Assembly: GCA_016715885.1 (NCBI GenBank)
Contig: JADJXL010000021.1
Span: forward strand, 124,001-188,000
From: Polyangiaceae bacterium
GTDB lineage: Bacteria > Myxococcota_A > Polyangia > Polyangiales > Polyangiaceae
Length of the DNA: 64,000 bases
Direction: 5' to 3'
This document shows positions 10,197 to 20,800 of this stretch, in pieces. A program made the translations under genes and the position numbers. The notes beneath the pieces are model-generated. The model saw nothing but the letters and a program-made list of their open reading frames with translations. It was not told the DNA's origin and did no database searches. The first letter of the stretch is position 1; each line of letters opens with the position of its first letter.

Positions 10197-13100
10197 ACTC
10201 GCTTCGTAAACCCCTCAGTGCATTCTTCTCAATGCTCGCAGTGTCCGCGCTCGGCGCGTTCGGCACGACGGGCTGTCAGACCGAGGCGTTCTGCTGGGAC
10301 AATTGTGCCGGTGACGCGCCGAGCGGTGGATCCGGCACCTCCGTCGGCGGTGCCGGCGGCACCGGTGGTCAAGGTCAAGGTGGCGGCTTGGGCGGCGAAG
10401 GTGGTTGCCTCTTCGGTCAATGTGGCACCAGCAGCGGTCAGGCCGGCAGCGGAGGGTGCGTCCAGACAAACGGAGGCATCGAGATCTGCGACAACCTCGA
10501 CAACGACTGCAACGGGATGACCGACGACAGCGCGGACATCAACTTCAACAGTCCGAAGACGTGCGGCACGTGTGACAACAACTGTTACGCGTTGCTCGAC
10601 AACGCCAACCCGGCCGGAATCGCCTGCGCTTGGGACGGGACTCCGAATACGCCGGGGACCTGCCAATGCGGCCAGAACGGTCTCGCTGCTTGTGCCGCCG
10701 GGTATTACGACCTCAACGGCGACTGCAAGTGCGAGTACTACTGCGTCAAGACCGCAGACGACGATACTTTGTGCAACAACAAAGACGACGACTGCGACAA
10801 TCTCAAGGACGAGGACGTCGACGTTTGCACGAGCACGACCGATTGCGGCGCATGCGGCAACAACTGCGTCGTGCTTCACGGCACGCCCGACTGCACGTCG
10901 ACGGCAATGGCTGGCGAAGCGTGCACGCCGGCCAATACGAAGTGCTCGATTGCAGCGTGTGATCCGGGCTGGATCGACCTCGACAAGTCCTACGCCACGG
11001 GTTGCGAATACGCCTGCAACCCGACCAACGGAGGCGTCGAGAAGTGTGGTGACGGCATCGACAACGACTGCGATGGGCTCATCGACAGCGCTGACGATCT
11101 GTCGGGTGACGTGCAAATTGGAGCGCTGTGCTTTGGCGATCCGAAGGGCATTTGCGGACTGATTGCCAACGCAGGCACGTTTGCGTGCGTGGGCAACGAC
11201 TACCAGTGCGTCGGGCCAAACGTCAAAGTTCCGGGACAGGTGCCCGAGACCTGCAACAACCTCGACGACGACTGCAACGGTCAAGTCGACGACAACCCCG
11301 GCGATGCGGGCATGCTGTGCGGCATCAGCAACATCTACCCGTGCAAGCGAGGCACGCAGCAGTGCATCAACGGCGCGCTTCAATGCATCGGCGCCATCAA
11401 TCCGAGCACCGAGACGTGCGATGGCATCGACAACGATTGCGACGGCATGATCGACGACAACCCGAGCGACGTCGGCATGCAGTGCGGTCCCGCGACGGAC
11501 GTAGGCGCTTGTCAATTCGGTGTCACGCAATGCGTGGCCGGCGTGAAGACATGCCAAGGCGCCGTCTCTCCGACGACCGAAACGTGCAACATGATCGACG
11601 ACGACTGCGACGGCACCATCGATGACGTCTCGGGCGTCGGTACACCTTGCGGTCAGAGCAGCACCTCACCCTGCATGCTCGGCACGTTCCAGTGCGTCGG
11701 GACGAACCTTGCGTGCGTCGGCAACGTCGATCCGACGACCGAGATCTGCAACATGGTCGACGACGACTGTGACGGCTCCGTCGATGAAGGCTTGCCCCCG
11801 CAGCAATGCGTTCCCGCGGGCACGCCCCCGAACCTCGTTTACGGCGGCTCGAGCCAGTGCAAGCGAGGCACGCAGGCTTGCGGCGGGGCGTGCACGGGAT
11901 TCGTGGGTCCGACCAACGAGGTCTGCGACGCAATCGACAACGATTGCGATGGCGTCGTCGATGACAACTTGATGCTCGGCCCGTGCAACGTGCCCGTTCC
12001 GCCACCTGCCGGTGCCACGTCACCGTGCATGGCGGGCACGTTCCAATGCACGTCCGGCGTGCAGACATGTCAGGGTTCCGTTGGACCAACCAGCCCGATC
12101 GATGCCTGCGGCGTCGATTCGAACTGCGACGGCGTGCTGACGGGTCAACCCAACCTGCAGAATGACGTGGCCAACTGCGGCTCGTGCGGCAACAACTGCT
12201 ACGCGAGCGCCGTGCACGCCATCTGGGGTTGCGTCAACGGCATGTGCGCCTTCCAAGGATGCGAAAACGGCTACTACGACTTGGATGGCAACAACACCTG
12301 CGAATACGCGTGTCAATTCACGCAGGCGCAAGAGTCGTGCAACGGCTTGGACGACAACTGCAACGGGGCGATCGACGAAAACGTCCAGACCCCGACGCCC
12401 GTTCAGGTTTGCGGAGTGAGCCCTGCAGCCACGCGTCCCGAATGCACCACGGGCATCTCCGTCGCGTGTATCGGTGGCGCTTGGCAATGCACGTTCCCCG
12501 CAGGCGTTTGCACGGGCGGCTGTTCGTCGAACGACGAGATCTGCGACCTGCTCGACAACGATTGCGACGGCAACCTCAACGAAAACGTCGCCAATTACGG
12601 TCAAGCCTGTGCAAGCGACGATGCCAACCCCGTCCCGGGCCATGGCGCTTGTCGCACGACGGGTACGTACCTCTGCGCGGGTGCCTCAGCGACCACATGC
12701 AGTGCCGTCAAGGCAAACTGCGCAGGTTTGCCCGGCGGTTGCACCGAGCTGTGTGACGGCGTCGACAACGACTGCGACGGCAGCATCGACGAGGTCTTCA
12801 CATCCAAGGGCGCGGACACGGCGTACTTCGTCAAACCTGCCGTCACGAAGATCGCGGCAGCCAAGTGGATCTACAGCTACGAAGCCAGCAGGCCGACTGC
12901 GACGACCATTTCGGCCGGCAGCGGCAACGGCTATCAGACGAGCGCTCCAGCAGGCACGACGCTCGACAAGACCCGTGCGTGCTCGGTTCCGAGCAAGCTG
13001 CCCTGGTTCAACGTCACGCCGCTCGAAGTCGAACAGACGTGCGTAGCCATGGGCGGATCCATCTGCGCCACGGCGGATTGGACCAGCTCTTGTCAGGCAA

Positions 13101-13504
13101 CGGCGTCGTGCTCGTGGGGCTACAACCCACGCGGCTCCGCATGCACGTCCGCGCACACGGGGACCAAGTTCTGCAACTTGCAGCCGTACGACTTCGTCCC
13201 CGGTACCACCGGCGACCAGGATGGCCTCTTGCCCACGGCGTCGAGCCTCTTGCAAAACTGCTGGTCGGACTGGTCAAACCTGCAAGGCAATACCGCCGCG
13301 ACCAACAGGATCTACGACATCACGGGCAACATCCGCGAGATCACGCGCAGTGCGCCGGGCACGTATCCGCTCATGGGCGGTGCGTTCAACGCCGATACGG
13401 GCGGCTCGACGTGCACGTTCGACTTCTACACGACGACCAACAACGCGTTCCAACTCTACGACCTCGGATTCCGCTGCTGTTTCACGTCGGATCCGACGCT
13501 CTGA
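10193..13504 (+). CDS. MopE-repeat lipoprotein with C-terminal FGE-sulfatase-like domain
   Basis: This 1103-residue protein starts at the ATG at 10193, preceded by a perfect AAGGAGG and overlapping the previous stop. The signal peptide ends in lipobox TTGC. A Gly-rich linker (residues about 35-85) leads into about 11 repeats of the form ETCDGIDNDCDGMIDDN, interleaved with Cys-rich segments. The last about 240 residues differ: CVAMGGSICATADW, YDITGNIREITR, MGGAFNAD and LGFRCCF follow the order of the formylglycine-generating-enzyme/sulfatase-modifying fold (compare AGNVWEW, RGGSW, GFRCA). Active-site cysteines of true FGE are not evident, so this is probably a binding version of the fold. It is translationally coupled to the VWA-MopE gene, suggesting they act together at the cell surface. 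Confidence 0.88.
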   Translation: MNSLRKPLSAFFSMLAVSALGAFGTTGCQTEAFCWDNCAGDAPSGGSGTSVGGAGGTGGQGQGGGLGGEGGCLFGQCGTSSGQAGSGGCVQTNGGIEICDNLDNDCNGMTDDSADINFNSPKTCGTCDNNCYALLDNANPAGIACAWDGTPNTPGTCQCGQNGLAACAAGYYDLNGDCKCEYYCVKTADDDTLCNNKDDDCDNLKDEDVDVCTSTTDCGACGNNCVVLHGTPDCTSTAMAGEACTPANTKCSIAACDPGWIDLDKSYATGCEYACNPTNGGVEKCGDGIDNDCDGLIDSADDLSGDVQIGALCFGDPKGICGLIANAGTFACVGNDYQCVGPNVKVPGQVPETCNNLDDDCNGQVDDNPGDAGMLCGISNIYPCKRGTQQCINGALQCIGAINPSTETCDGIDNDCDGMIDDNPSDVGMQCGPATDVGACQFGVTQCVAGVKTCQGAVSPTTETCNMIDDDCDGTIDDVSGVGTPCGQSSTSPCMLGTFQCVGTNLACVGNVDPTTEICNMVDDDCDGSVDEGLPPQQCVPAGTPPNLVYGGSSQCKRGTQACGGACTGFVGPTNEVCDAIDNDCDGVVDDNLMLGPCNVPVPPPAGATSPCMAGTFQCTSGVQTCQGSVGPTSPIDACGVDSNCDGVLTGQPNLQNDVANCGSCGNNCYASAVHAIWGCVNGMCAFQGCENGYYDLDGNNTCEYACQFTQAQESCNGLDDNCNGAIDENVQTPTPVQVCGVSPAATRPECTTGISVACIGGAWQCTFPAGVCTGGCSSNDEICDLLDNDCDGNLNENVANYGQACASDDANPVPGHGACRTTGTYLCAGASATTCSAVKANCAGLPGGCTELCDGVDNDCDGSIDEVFTSKGADTAYFVKPAVTKIAAAKWIYSYEASRPTATTISAGSGNGYQTSAPAGTTLDKTRACSVPSKLPWFNVTPLEVEQTCVAMGGSICATADWTSSCQATASCSWGYNPRGSACTSAHTGTKFCNLQPYDFVPGTTGDQDGLLPTASSLLQNCWSDWSNLQGNTAATNRIYDITGNIREITRSAPGTYPLMGGAFNADTGGSTCTFDFYTTTNNAFQLYDLGFRCCFTSDPTL

Positions 13505-13517
13505 GTCCCCCTCGTCT

Positions 13518-13541
13518 GGGCGCCACTTTTCGGTGGCGCCC
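13518..13541. terminator. Hairpin between convergent genes
   Basis: GGGCGCCAC / GTGGCGCCC is a perfect 9-bp stem with loop TTTTCG, in the 45-bp gap between the MopE-FGE gene and the convergent histidine kinase. It could serve both. Confidence 0.6.
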
Positions 13542-13549
13542 GCTGCCCG

Positions 13550-14395
13550 TCAAACCTCTGTTCGATCGCCGCTCATCGCAGGAAGCGTGAACGACACCGT
13601 GCTTCCGCGCGCAACGTCGGTCGTCATTTCAATGTGCCCGCCGTGCGCTTCGACAATCCCTTTGGCCACGAACATTCCGAGCCCCGTGCCGCGACACGTT
13701 CGTCGTTCGGGAGGCGGGCGTCGTGAGAACACGAATGGTCGTTGAGACTCCGGGACACCTGGGCCCGAGTCTGTCACGTAAAACCGTACCGCCTGGCCGA
13801 TTCGTTCGGCACCGATGGTGAGCGACCCTGTCTTGGGCATGAAGCGCAACGCGTTGCCCACGATCCGTGAGAACACTTGGAGTAGCCGGCTTCGATCGAC
13901 GTAAAGCAATGGCAGGCCGTCGGCGATGTTCGCTTCCACCGTGATCGATTTGTCGCTCGCTGATGCCGTGGCCGCAGCGAATGCTTCCTGCACGATCTCC
14001 GCTGCGTCGTACACGTCTTGACCAAGCAAGAGCCCGCCAGCGTCGATGCTCGAGGCATCCACGAGGTCTTCGATGATCTGATTCATCTCGCCCGCAGAGC
14101 GGCGGATCGCGGCGATTTGACGCGCTTGCTGCGGCGAGGCGGCTTCGCGCGCAAGCATCGTCGTCGTCACGAGAATGACCCCGAGCGGATTGCGCAAGTC
14201 GTGCGTTGCGATTTGCAACAGATCGGCACGCCGCGCCTCCGCCGCATCCGCCCGCTGCTGGATGCGCTGGCAGCGCTCGGCGAGAGACTCGCTTGCCGAC
14301 CTGTTGCCAACGCCATCCTTACGATCGCGAACCGTTGTGTTGCTGTCGGCACTCGCCGCGCCCTGCTGCTTGGTTCCCTTGTTCGATGTCGCCAC
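13550..14395 (-). CDS. Sensor histidine kinase (cytosolic, no visible sensor domain)
   Basis: This 281-residue protein has a hydrophilic, Ser/Gln-rich N-terminus of about 35 residues and a coiled-coil run (QRADAAEARRADLLQIA). The H-box THDLRNPLGVI follows with the phosphoacceptor His, then an HATPase_c domain: N-box VGNALRFMP, G1 DSGPGVP and G2 GTGLGMFVAKGI. It autophosphorylates on His and would pass phosphate to a response regulator. There is no transmembrane segment and no recognisable PAS/GAF sensor, so input must come from a partner. The neighbouring single-domain regulators at 14672 and 15151 are candidates. The last residues before the stop are basic/acidic with no further domain. Confidence 0.9.
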   Translation of the reverse strand: MATSNKGTKQQGAASADSNTTVRDRKDGVGNRSASESLAERCQRIQQRADAAEARRADLLQIATHDLRNPLGVILVTTTMLAREAASPQQARQIAAIRRSAGEMNQIIEDLVDASSIDAGGLLLGQDVYDAAEIVQEAFAAATASASDKSITVEANIADGLPLLYVDRSRLLQVFSRIVGNALRFMPKTGSLTIGAERIGQAVRFYVTDSGPGVPESQRPFVFSRRPPPERRTCRGTGLGMFVAKGIVEAHGGHIEMTTDVARGSTVSFTLPAMSGDRTEV

Positions 14396-14671
14396 GCGTT
14401 CCCTCGACTGCTTTCAGACTACGGCGTATTCGCGGACAGAGTGCAGTCCGTGCCCTCCGTAGTTCCGGGTCGGTATTTCCATGACGGTGGCCCGTCAGGC
14501 GTTTCCCGACACGAGGATGAGGTTGCTCGGTCCGCCACACGCGGGACGATGGGAAGTCGCATCGTTTCTCGTATGCACCGCCGTCAAACGGTCAGCTACG
14601 ACAGCGAAAGCGTGGTGTACGATCGAGTGTCTACGAGATGATGGCATCCTTCAGCATGGGGGGTTCAACAC

Positions 14672-15100
14672 GTGACGACGCGAGATGACAGCAGGCGCAT
14701 GGAGGTCCGCGACGCAGATTCTCCGCTGGTGCTGATCGTTGACGACTTCGACGACAATCGGGAGATGTTTACGGAGTTCTTGTCGTTTTCTGGTTTCCGA
14801 GTTGCTCAAGCTGCGACGGGCAAAGAGGCAATCGAGCGAGCGTTTTCTCTACTGCCCGACTTGATACTGATGGACTTGTCGCTTCCGGAGCTCGATGGAC
14901 TCGAAGCGACGCGATGCTTGAAGAGCGACGAAAGGACCAAGCGCATTCCCGTCCTGGCGCTCACGGGTCACGCAGTCGCAGGCCACTCGCGTGATGCGCG
15001 CGCAGCAGGGTGCGCAGCGTTTTTGACGAAGCCTTGTTTGCCCGAAGTACTTCTGAACGAAATACGCCGAGTTCTTTCTGGAATGACGCATGCCGTTTGA
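14672..15100 (+). CDS. Single-domain response regulator (CheY-like)
   Basis: This 142-residue protein is only a receiver domain: VLIVDDFDDNR carries the acidic pocket, LILMDLSLPELDG the phosphoacceptor Asp, ALTGHA the conserved Thr and FLTKPC the conserved Lys. There is no output domain, so it acts by protein contact or in a phosphorelay. The GTG at 14672 follows a G-rich stretch; an ATG at 14699 is the alternative. It is divergent from the histidine kinase at 13550-14395 (276 bp apart), which is the most likely partner by position only. Confidence 0.9.
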   Translation: MTTRDDSRRMEVRDADSPLVLIVDDFDDNREMFTEFLSFSGFRVAQAATGKEAIERAFSLLPDLILMDLSLPELDGLEATRCLKSDERTKRIPVLALTGHAVAGHSRDARAAGCAAFLTKPCLPEVLLNEIRRVLSGMTHAV

Positions 15101-15150
15101 GCGGAGTGATTCCGCACCAGGGGAGGGACGATGCGCCTCTGCGATGCACG

Positions 15151-15570
15151 TCAAGATTGCGTGTGCGCGTTGATGGTTTGCCAAAGCTGTCGGGCAGCCT
15201 CGTCCCAATCCACCGGCTTGATGAGGACCGCGTCGAATGCGCTGTTGGCGAGCATCGCGCGCGTCGACAGGTCGCGTCGTCCCGTACACGCAAAGAGTGC
15301 CGTGTGCCTCGTGGCTGGGTCTGCACGTAGGGCTTCAGCCACGACAAACCCATCGATTCCAGGCATACGCAGGTCGCACAGCACGGCATCCGGCACGTCC
15401 TGCGTCGCCAGAAACACGCCACGGAGGCCGCCTTTGGCACGATCCACGTTGAACCCGTGCGCTTCGAGGGCCGCTTGGGCGTTGTCCAGGAAGTCCGTGT
15501 CGTCGTCGACAATCAGTACTCGAGGGACCGATTTTCGCGTCGTGCCCGCCTCGCTAGCACTTTCCGACAT
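15151..15570 (-). CDS. Single-domain response regulator
   Basis: This 139-residue receiver protein starts at the ATG at 15568-15570, with GGAG about eight bases before it; the open frame extends further upstream but without receiver homology. Motifs are VLIVDDDTDFLDN (acidic pocket), VLCDLRMPGIDG (phospho-Asp), FACTGRR (Thr/Ser position) and VLIKPVDW (Lys). There is no output domain. It converges with the regulator at 14672 and is divergent from the histidine kinase-like gene at 15835, so four two-component genes alternate strands over 3 kb. Confidence 0.9.
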   Translation of the reverse strand: MSESASEAGTTRKSVPRVLIVDDDTDFLDNAQAALEAHGFNVDRAKGGLRGVFLATQDVPDAVLCDLRMPGIDGFVVAEALRADPATRHTALFACTGRRDLSTRAMLANSAFDAVLIKPVDWDEAARQLWQTINAHTQS

Positions 15571-15834
15571 TCCGTTTTCTCCGCGCGCGTGTGTCGATAC
15601 GCCGCAATTGCTGCGGCGTGCGACGGTGCCGGCGAAGCATTGTTTTGATTCGGATTGGCGAATGCGCAACGTGCGGCTGTATGGCGTTGATTGCCCTGAT
15701 GTACCCCGTGATTTCCGTTCTTTCGCGTTTGTCGTGTTCCTCTGCGAAAAACCTTCCCTTTCGGCCAACTCATGCGCGCCACCGTCCCATTCTGGCACTG
15801 GTTGGACCTGCGTCCGTGCTCCAGGTGAACACTC

Positions 15835-16536
15835 ATGATTGTCGACGAGATCTTTGTCGATCGCGTAGCGCATGACCTCCGGGGCGAGCTGTCGACCATG
15901 CTCGCCGGTGTGCACTACATGCTGCGTTTCGGCCGTGACGCTGCGGTTCCCCCGCGCGACATGCTCGAACGTGTTGGGGACGCTGGCGAGCGACTGACTC
16001 GGTTGATCGAGGAGTTCGACGATAGCGTGTGGCTGCTCGACAAACCCAAGCCGCTCCTGCCCGCGCCCACACGCCTGCAGGAATTGCTCGACGACGTCGT
16101 TACACGGTCGACCAAGCTCGCAGCACTGCGTGGAGTTCGTCCGAACGTCGAGATCATGGACGGTGGAGATCGCGAATTCACGGCTGACGCAGACATGCTC
16201 GCGCGCGCTCTTCTGTACGTTCTGGACTTCGCCATGCTGCGTGCGCCAAGCCCATCCGTGCGCGTGTCGGCGACGTTCGACGATGGCGTCCCCGTCGTCC
16301 GTATCTTCGACGAAGGCCCCACCATTCCCGATCCAGTCAAGGAGCGCCTCTTCGAGCCATTCGTCGAAAATGAGCTCGCCTCTTTGCTGCCCCAAGGAAA
16401 GCGCAAAGTGCGGCTCGGACTGGGGCTCGCGATATCACGCGCGATCTTCGAAGAACATGGTGGTTCGCTGGCCGTCGAATCCCCTGCCGATGCGAACTCT
16501 TCGGGCATCGTGCTGCGCTGCGTGCTCACCCGCTGA
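15835..16536 (+). CDS. Histidine kinase-like ATPase (short, divergent)
   Basis: This 233-residue soluble protein has an H-box-like VAHDLRGELSTML near the N-terminus (His at about residue 13) and a C-terminal HATPase_c fold with RIFDEGPTIPDPVKERLFEPF and LGLGLAISRAIFEEHGG. The dimerisation helices seem short, and the G1 box lacks the second glycine of DxGxG. It may therefore be a weakly active kinase or a phosphotransfer partner. No sensor domain or membrane segment is present. It is divergent from the regulator gene at 15151-15570 (264 bp between starts), which could be its partner. The lipoprotein gene downstream is probably separate. Confidence 0.8.
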   Translation: MIVDEIFVDRVAHDLRGELSTMLAGVHYMLRFGRDAAVPPRDMLERVGDAGERLTRLIEEFDDSVWLLDKPKPLLPAPTRLQELLDDVVTRSTKLAALRGVRPNVEIMDGGDREFTADADMLARALLYVLDFAMLRAPSPSVRVSATFDDGVPVVRIFDEGPTIPDPVKERLFEPFVENELASLLPQGKRKVRLGLGLAISRAIFEEHGGSLAVESPADANSSGIVLRCVLTR

Positions 16537-16578
16537 CCGCGAGTTGCGACATGCATGCGGACATGCTCCCGTGTGCGG

Positions 16579-17760
16579 ATGCGCCATCCGTTGCTCGTCG
16601 TGTGCGGATTTGCCGTTGCTCCGTTCCTTGCAGGCTGTGGCGAATCGCCAGGTTTGTCGCGTACGTGTTCAGGCATCGCGATCGACGCCGCATCCCTCGT
16701 CCTCTTGTCGACGTTTCAAGTCAGTGGCCTCGGTCGTATCGATGCGGATGGCTGCTTGACGGAAGTCCCCGACATCGCACTCGGCACCGATCCCGCCTTG
16801 GCAGGCGGTCGCAACGACGTTTTCGTCGTCGCGCGTGATGATCAGCTCGTGCACGAGGTACATGCGGACAGCCTTTCGTTCGGACGAACGTTTGTCCCGT
16901 ACGAGGATGCCGAGCTCGACGAAACGCACGTGCTCGCATGCAATCAAGCCGTCAAAGGGACAAACCCTCAGGATGCCGATATCGATGCAGACGGCCGGCT
17001 TTGGGTGACTCGCTGGGACAAACCCACCGTGGCCATCGTCGAGTCCGACGGCAGCTTTTCCGGAAAGGTCGACCTGTCGATGTTCGCCGATGCCGACGGA
17101 CTTCCGGAAGCTTCTGCCGTGCGAATCGTGGGTGACCGCGCGTATGTGACCATCGAGCGGATTGATCGTTGCGGTGGCTATGAGCCGTCGGGACCTGGGA
17201 TCATCGTCGAGATCGATGTCGCGACACGTCAGGTCGTGAAGAGCATCGAACTTGGTGGAGCGAATCCTTTTGGTCGCATGACTGCTGCACCGTGGGATGC
17301 GTCCGGAAGCACCATTGCTGTCGCACTGCCGGGCCGATTTCTCGAAATCGACGATGGCGACGCAGCGGCGATGGTGGATCTGAAAGGCGGCAACGTAGTC
17401 GGCTTCGGGCGTGAAACCGAGCTCGGAGGATCCGTGACGGAGGTTGTCTTGGCTGCTCCAGACGAGGCCTACATGATTGTTTCGAACACGGACAATCCCG
17501 ACATCAATGCGACGCATGTCGTGCGCATCGATCCACAGACGGGGCAGGTGGCCTCCACGCTCATCGACAGCCGCGGTTCCGATATGCCCGATGGCGGCTT
17601 TTGCCACATGGGCTTGGCGGTCGTCGGTGAACGGATTTTGGTGGGTTCGAGACCGCCATGTGAGACGGGCGTCGTGGTTTTCGAGCGCCAAACGGGGCAG
17701 CAGTTGGGCGTGATCCGCCCATCAAACTTGCCGCCAATCGCCTTGCAGGCGGTGCCTTGA
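16579..17760 (+). CDS. Predicted lipoprotein with beta-propeller-like repeats, unknown
   Basis: This 393-residue protein begins MRHPLLVVCGFAVAPFLAGC, a clear type II signal peptide with lipobox LAGC; the ATG at 16555 would add eight residues. The rest consists of short beta-strand repeats of the kind seen in YncE/NHL-like propellers: ADIDADGRLWVTRWD, IIVEIDVATRQVV and VVRIDPQTGQVA. Four to five cysteines are scattered. No enzyme motif is visible. It sits alone between the two-component cluster and the MshEN/HEAT gene. Propeller fold is inference from repeat rhythm; function is unknown. Confidence 0.75.
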   Translation: MRHPLLVVCGFAVAPFLAGCGESPGLSRTCSGIAIDAASLVLLSTFQVSGLGRIDADGCLTEVPDIALGTDPALAGGRNDVFVVARDDQLVHEVHADSLSFGRTFVPYEDAELDETHVLACNQAVKGTNPQDADIDADGRLWVTRWDKPTVAIVESDGSFSGKVDLSMFADADGLPEASAVRIVGDRAYVTIERIDRCGGYEPSGPGIIVEIDVATRQVVKSIELGGANPFGRMTAAPWDASGSTIAVALPGRFLEIDDGDAAAMVDLKGGNVVGFGRETELGGSVTEVVLAAPDEAYMIVSNTDNPDINATHVVRIDPQTGQVASTLIDSRGSDMPDGGFCHMGLAVVGERILVGSRPPCETGVVVFERQTGQQLGVIRPSNLPPIALQAVP

Positions 17761-17874
17761 TGCTTGCACGTCCTTTGCCCTCCCGGGGTGAACTTCGTCT
17801 ACCATTGACGCACCAGTTCGGAGTGCCTTGGCGTTCCGAATCCCCAGTGTTTCCAAACGAGTCGAGGCGTACCA

Positions 17875-20800
17875 TTGGCTGAACGCGCACCGTTATCGAC
17901 GCTCAGTTCTCTGCTCGCAGGGCGCGGCGTGCCCATGCGCGCGATCGAAGACGCGATTGCACGGCAAGTCGTGCATGGTTCCGACCTGGCTACGAATCTG
18001 CTCGAAGTCGGCGGCGCGGGCGAGGAGCTGCTTTTGGCAGTGCTTGCTGAAGCGTCCGGGCTCGAAGCTGCGCCGCTCGGCAGCTTGCCCGCGGCATCGC
18101 ACGAGGCGCTGCGGTTGGTCTCGGCGGACATGGCAAGTGAGCACAACGTCATGCCCCTTTCGCTGTCGGGTGCGGCGTTGAAAGTCGCGGTCGCCGAACC
18201 CTTCATCGATGCGACTGCGGCTCTGGGGCTTGGTTCGCCTTTCACGGTGGTGCAGCTCGTTGCTCCGCTAGCTCGTATTCGGCAGGCGATTTCCAAGGCA
18301 TACCGAATGCCGCTCGAACGTCGTTTCACTCGACTGCTCGGCAAGCTTGGCGAACCTGGGGCGATGCCAGGGGAGTCGAGGTTCGACATTCAGGACGAGC
18401 CCACGCAGGTCTCTGCGCTGCCATTCGTGGAAATGGCTGCATCGCGTCCGGCGACGCAAACGCCGTCGACATTGCTGACGGGTGGAAAGCCGGTGCCTGT
18501 GGCTCCAGCCGCGCCAAAGCAAGCGCCTCCCGAACAGCCTACACGACGCAAAGAGTCGGAACCGCCCGCCGCTTCACTCGCAGGTGGATCGGTGGATTCC
18601 GTTGGTGCTCCGACGATTCCTCCGCAGACGATTCCAGGCGACGTAGCTCTTGCCAAGGGCAATGCGCCCGCATGGACGACGCGGGTGCCTGTCGTGCAAG
18701 TCGTCGAGCCTCCGGCGGATTGGCGGCCGCTCACGAGCGACGACATGCCGGAGACGGTGCCCGCTCAAAGGCTCGCAGCGATGGCGGGCAAGGCTGAAAC
18801 CAAGGCTTCCGGAGAGGAAGAAGGCGCGCCGGTATCGCGCCGAACGGCAGGCTCGGTACGTCGCGACACTGCCCGCGGTCGAGCGGCAGGAGGTTTTTTC
18901 CGACGAACCGTCGTAGGTGAGCACAAGGCACGGGAGCAGGTGCGCAAGGCTGAAATCGAAGCGCCCGTGCAAGAGCGCCGCGGTTCTGTTCGAGTTCGTC
19001 GCAAGGGGCCGTTTACCGCGCAAATGGCCGAAGAGGAGCTTGTCACGGCAGCGACTACCGACGTCGTGCTCGACATCCTGTTTTCGTTTGCCCATCAATT
19101 TTTCGAATACACGGTGCTTTTCGTGGTCTCCGGCGAATTGGCCGACGGGCGCGATGCATCCGGTCCGGGGCTCACCGCGACGCAAATCAAGAACGTGAGA
19201 ATTCCGCTCGATCAGCCGAGCATGCTGCAGCTCGCGCGCGAGCGAAAAGCGCCGGTCACGGTTTCACCGGTTTCACACGGCGTCGACGTCCAGATCGTGC
19301 GGGATTTGGCGCGCGAGGCACGCTTCGAGACCGGTTATCGAGCGACCATCGCCATCCTGCCGGTTGTCGTGAAAAACCGCGTGGTTGCCCTGCTCCTCGG
19401 CGATGACGGGAACGTCGATGTCGACCTGTCGGCGCTTGGCGACGTCATCATCGTTTTGGGTCGCACCGTGGAAGCGCTCGAGCGGATCATTTTGCGCAAG
19501 AAGCTCGGAGCGGCGGGACGATCGCCTTCGGTGGCGCCGCCCGCGATGCCTTCGTCGGAACGTGGTGAAGGCTTGCGACCCGTGGGGTTGGCCGCGCTTG
19601 CGCGTGCGCTCGATACGTCGACCGGTGTCGATTCGGAAAGCGCTGTGGAATCGCAAGCCGCGAGTCTTCCGCCAACGAAGTCCGCGCCTACGGCAACGCT
19701 CATCTCGGCGGCAGCCACTCGCTCTCAAGAGTCGCCGAGCCCGCCCGTTCGTCGCGATCCTCCCGATGTGCTTCCCCGCAGCGCGAGGCAAGCGGCTCGT
19801 TCTAGTGGGACAAACCATAGCGACGCTACGTCATCGTCTGGCGAACCCGCGCCGGACGGTGACGTCCCCGATCCAGCTGCCCCGTCCGAACGATCAGGTC
19901 CGGGTTCGCGTCGCCGGCGTTTTTTGAATGGGCCACTCTCGCGTCCGCGTATCGCGCCGGTTGCGCATTTCGACGCGGGCGCCGACGTGTCCGACGAGCC
20001 GCCGCAGCAGACGGTGCAAGGCCTTCCACGCTCGCAACGTCGCGGTTTCACGCCGACGTTCGGAGGCCGAAGCAGGACTGTCGTCGCTCCGCGTCCCTTG
20101 CCGGCAAACTTGGGTTCCGCAGGCAAACCTGCCGCTCCGAGCGCCACGCCGTCGACGCTTGCGGGGCCGCCGCTGCCTCCCACCGTTCAAGCGAGGCGCC
20201 TGGGTGGTTTGGAAAAGCAAACCTTCGCGGACACGTCCAATTTGGCCGCGCAACAAGCCGAACGGGAAACGGTCGCTTTGCTGCAGCGGTTTGTCGAATC
20301 AAACGGTGCAGACGATGATGCCGGGCAGGCCATCGTTCACATGGGCGAGCGTGCGTTGCCCGCCATCATGGTGCGTTTTCCCGGACCTCTTGCGCCGGGA
20401 ATCGATCGCGATTCGACCGATTTGCCTGCAGCATCGTCTTGTGGGCCGCTGTTCGCACTCGTCGTTGCGATAGGTGCCGATGCGGTGCTGCAAGTTGCGC
20501 AACGGGCCACATCGATTCTTTCCGAGGATCGATTCTGGGCTGCTCACGTGCTTGGTGAGATCGCGTGTATCGAGTCCGCCGAAGTCGTCGGTACATTGCT
20601 CTTCGACGACGATGCCTCGGTGCGTCGCGTTGCTCGACGATCTGCGACGAACCTCATGGCGTCCGTACCCGACGCAGCGAGCGTACTCGCTCCGATGCTC
20701 GAGCAAGCGGCGCGGAGCCCGGCCGATCGCTCGGGTAGGCGTGTCATCGCCCTGGAGACGCTTGGTGAGCTTGCGATTCCTTCCACGATTCCGGCGCTGA

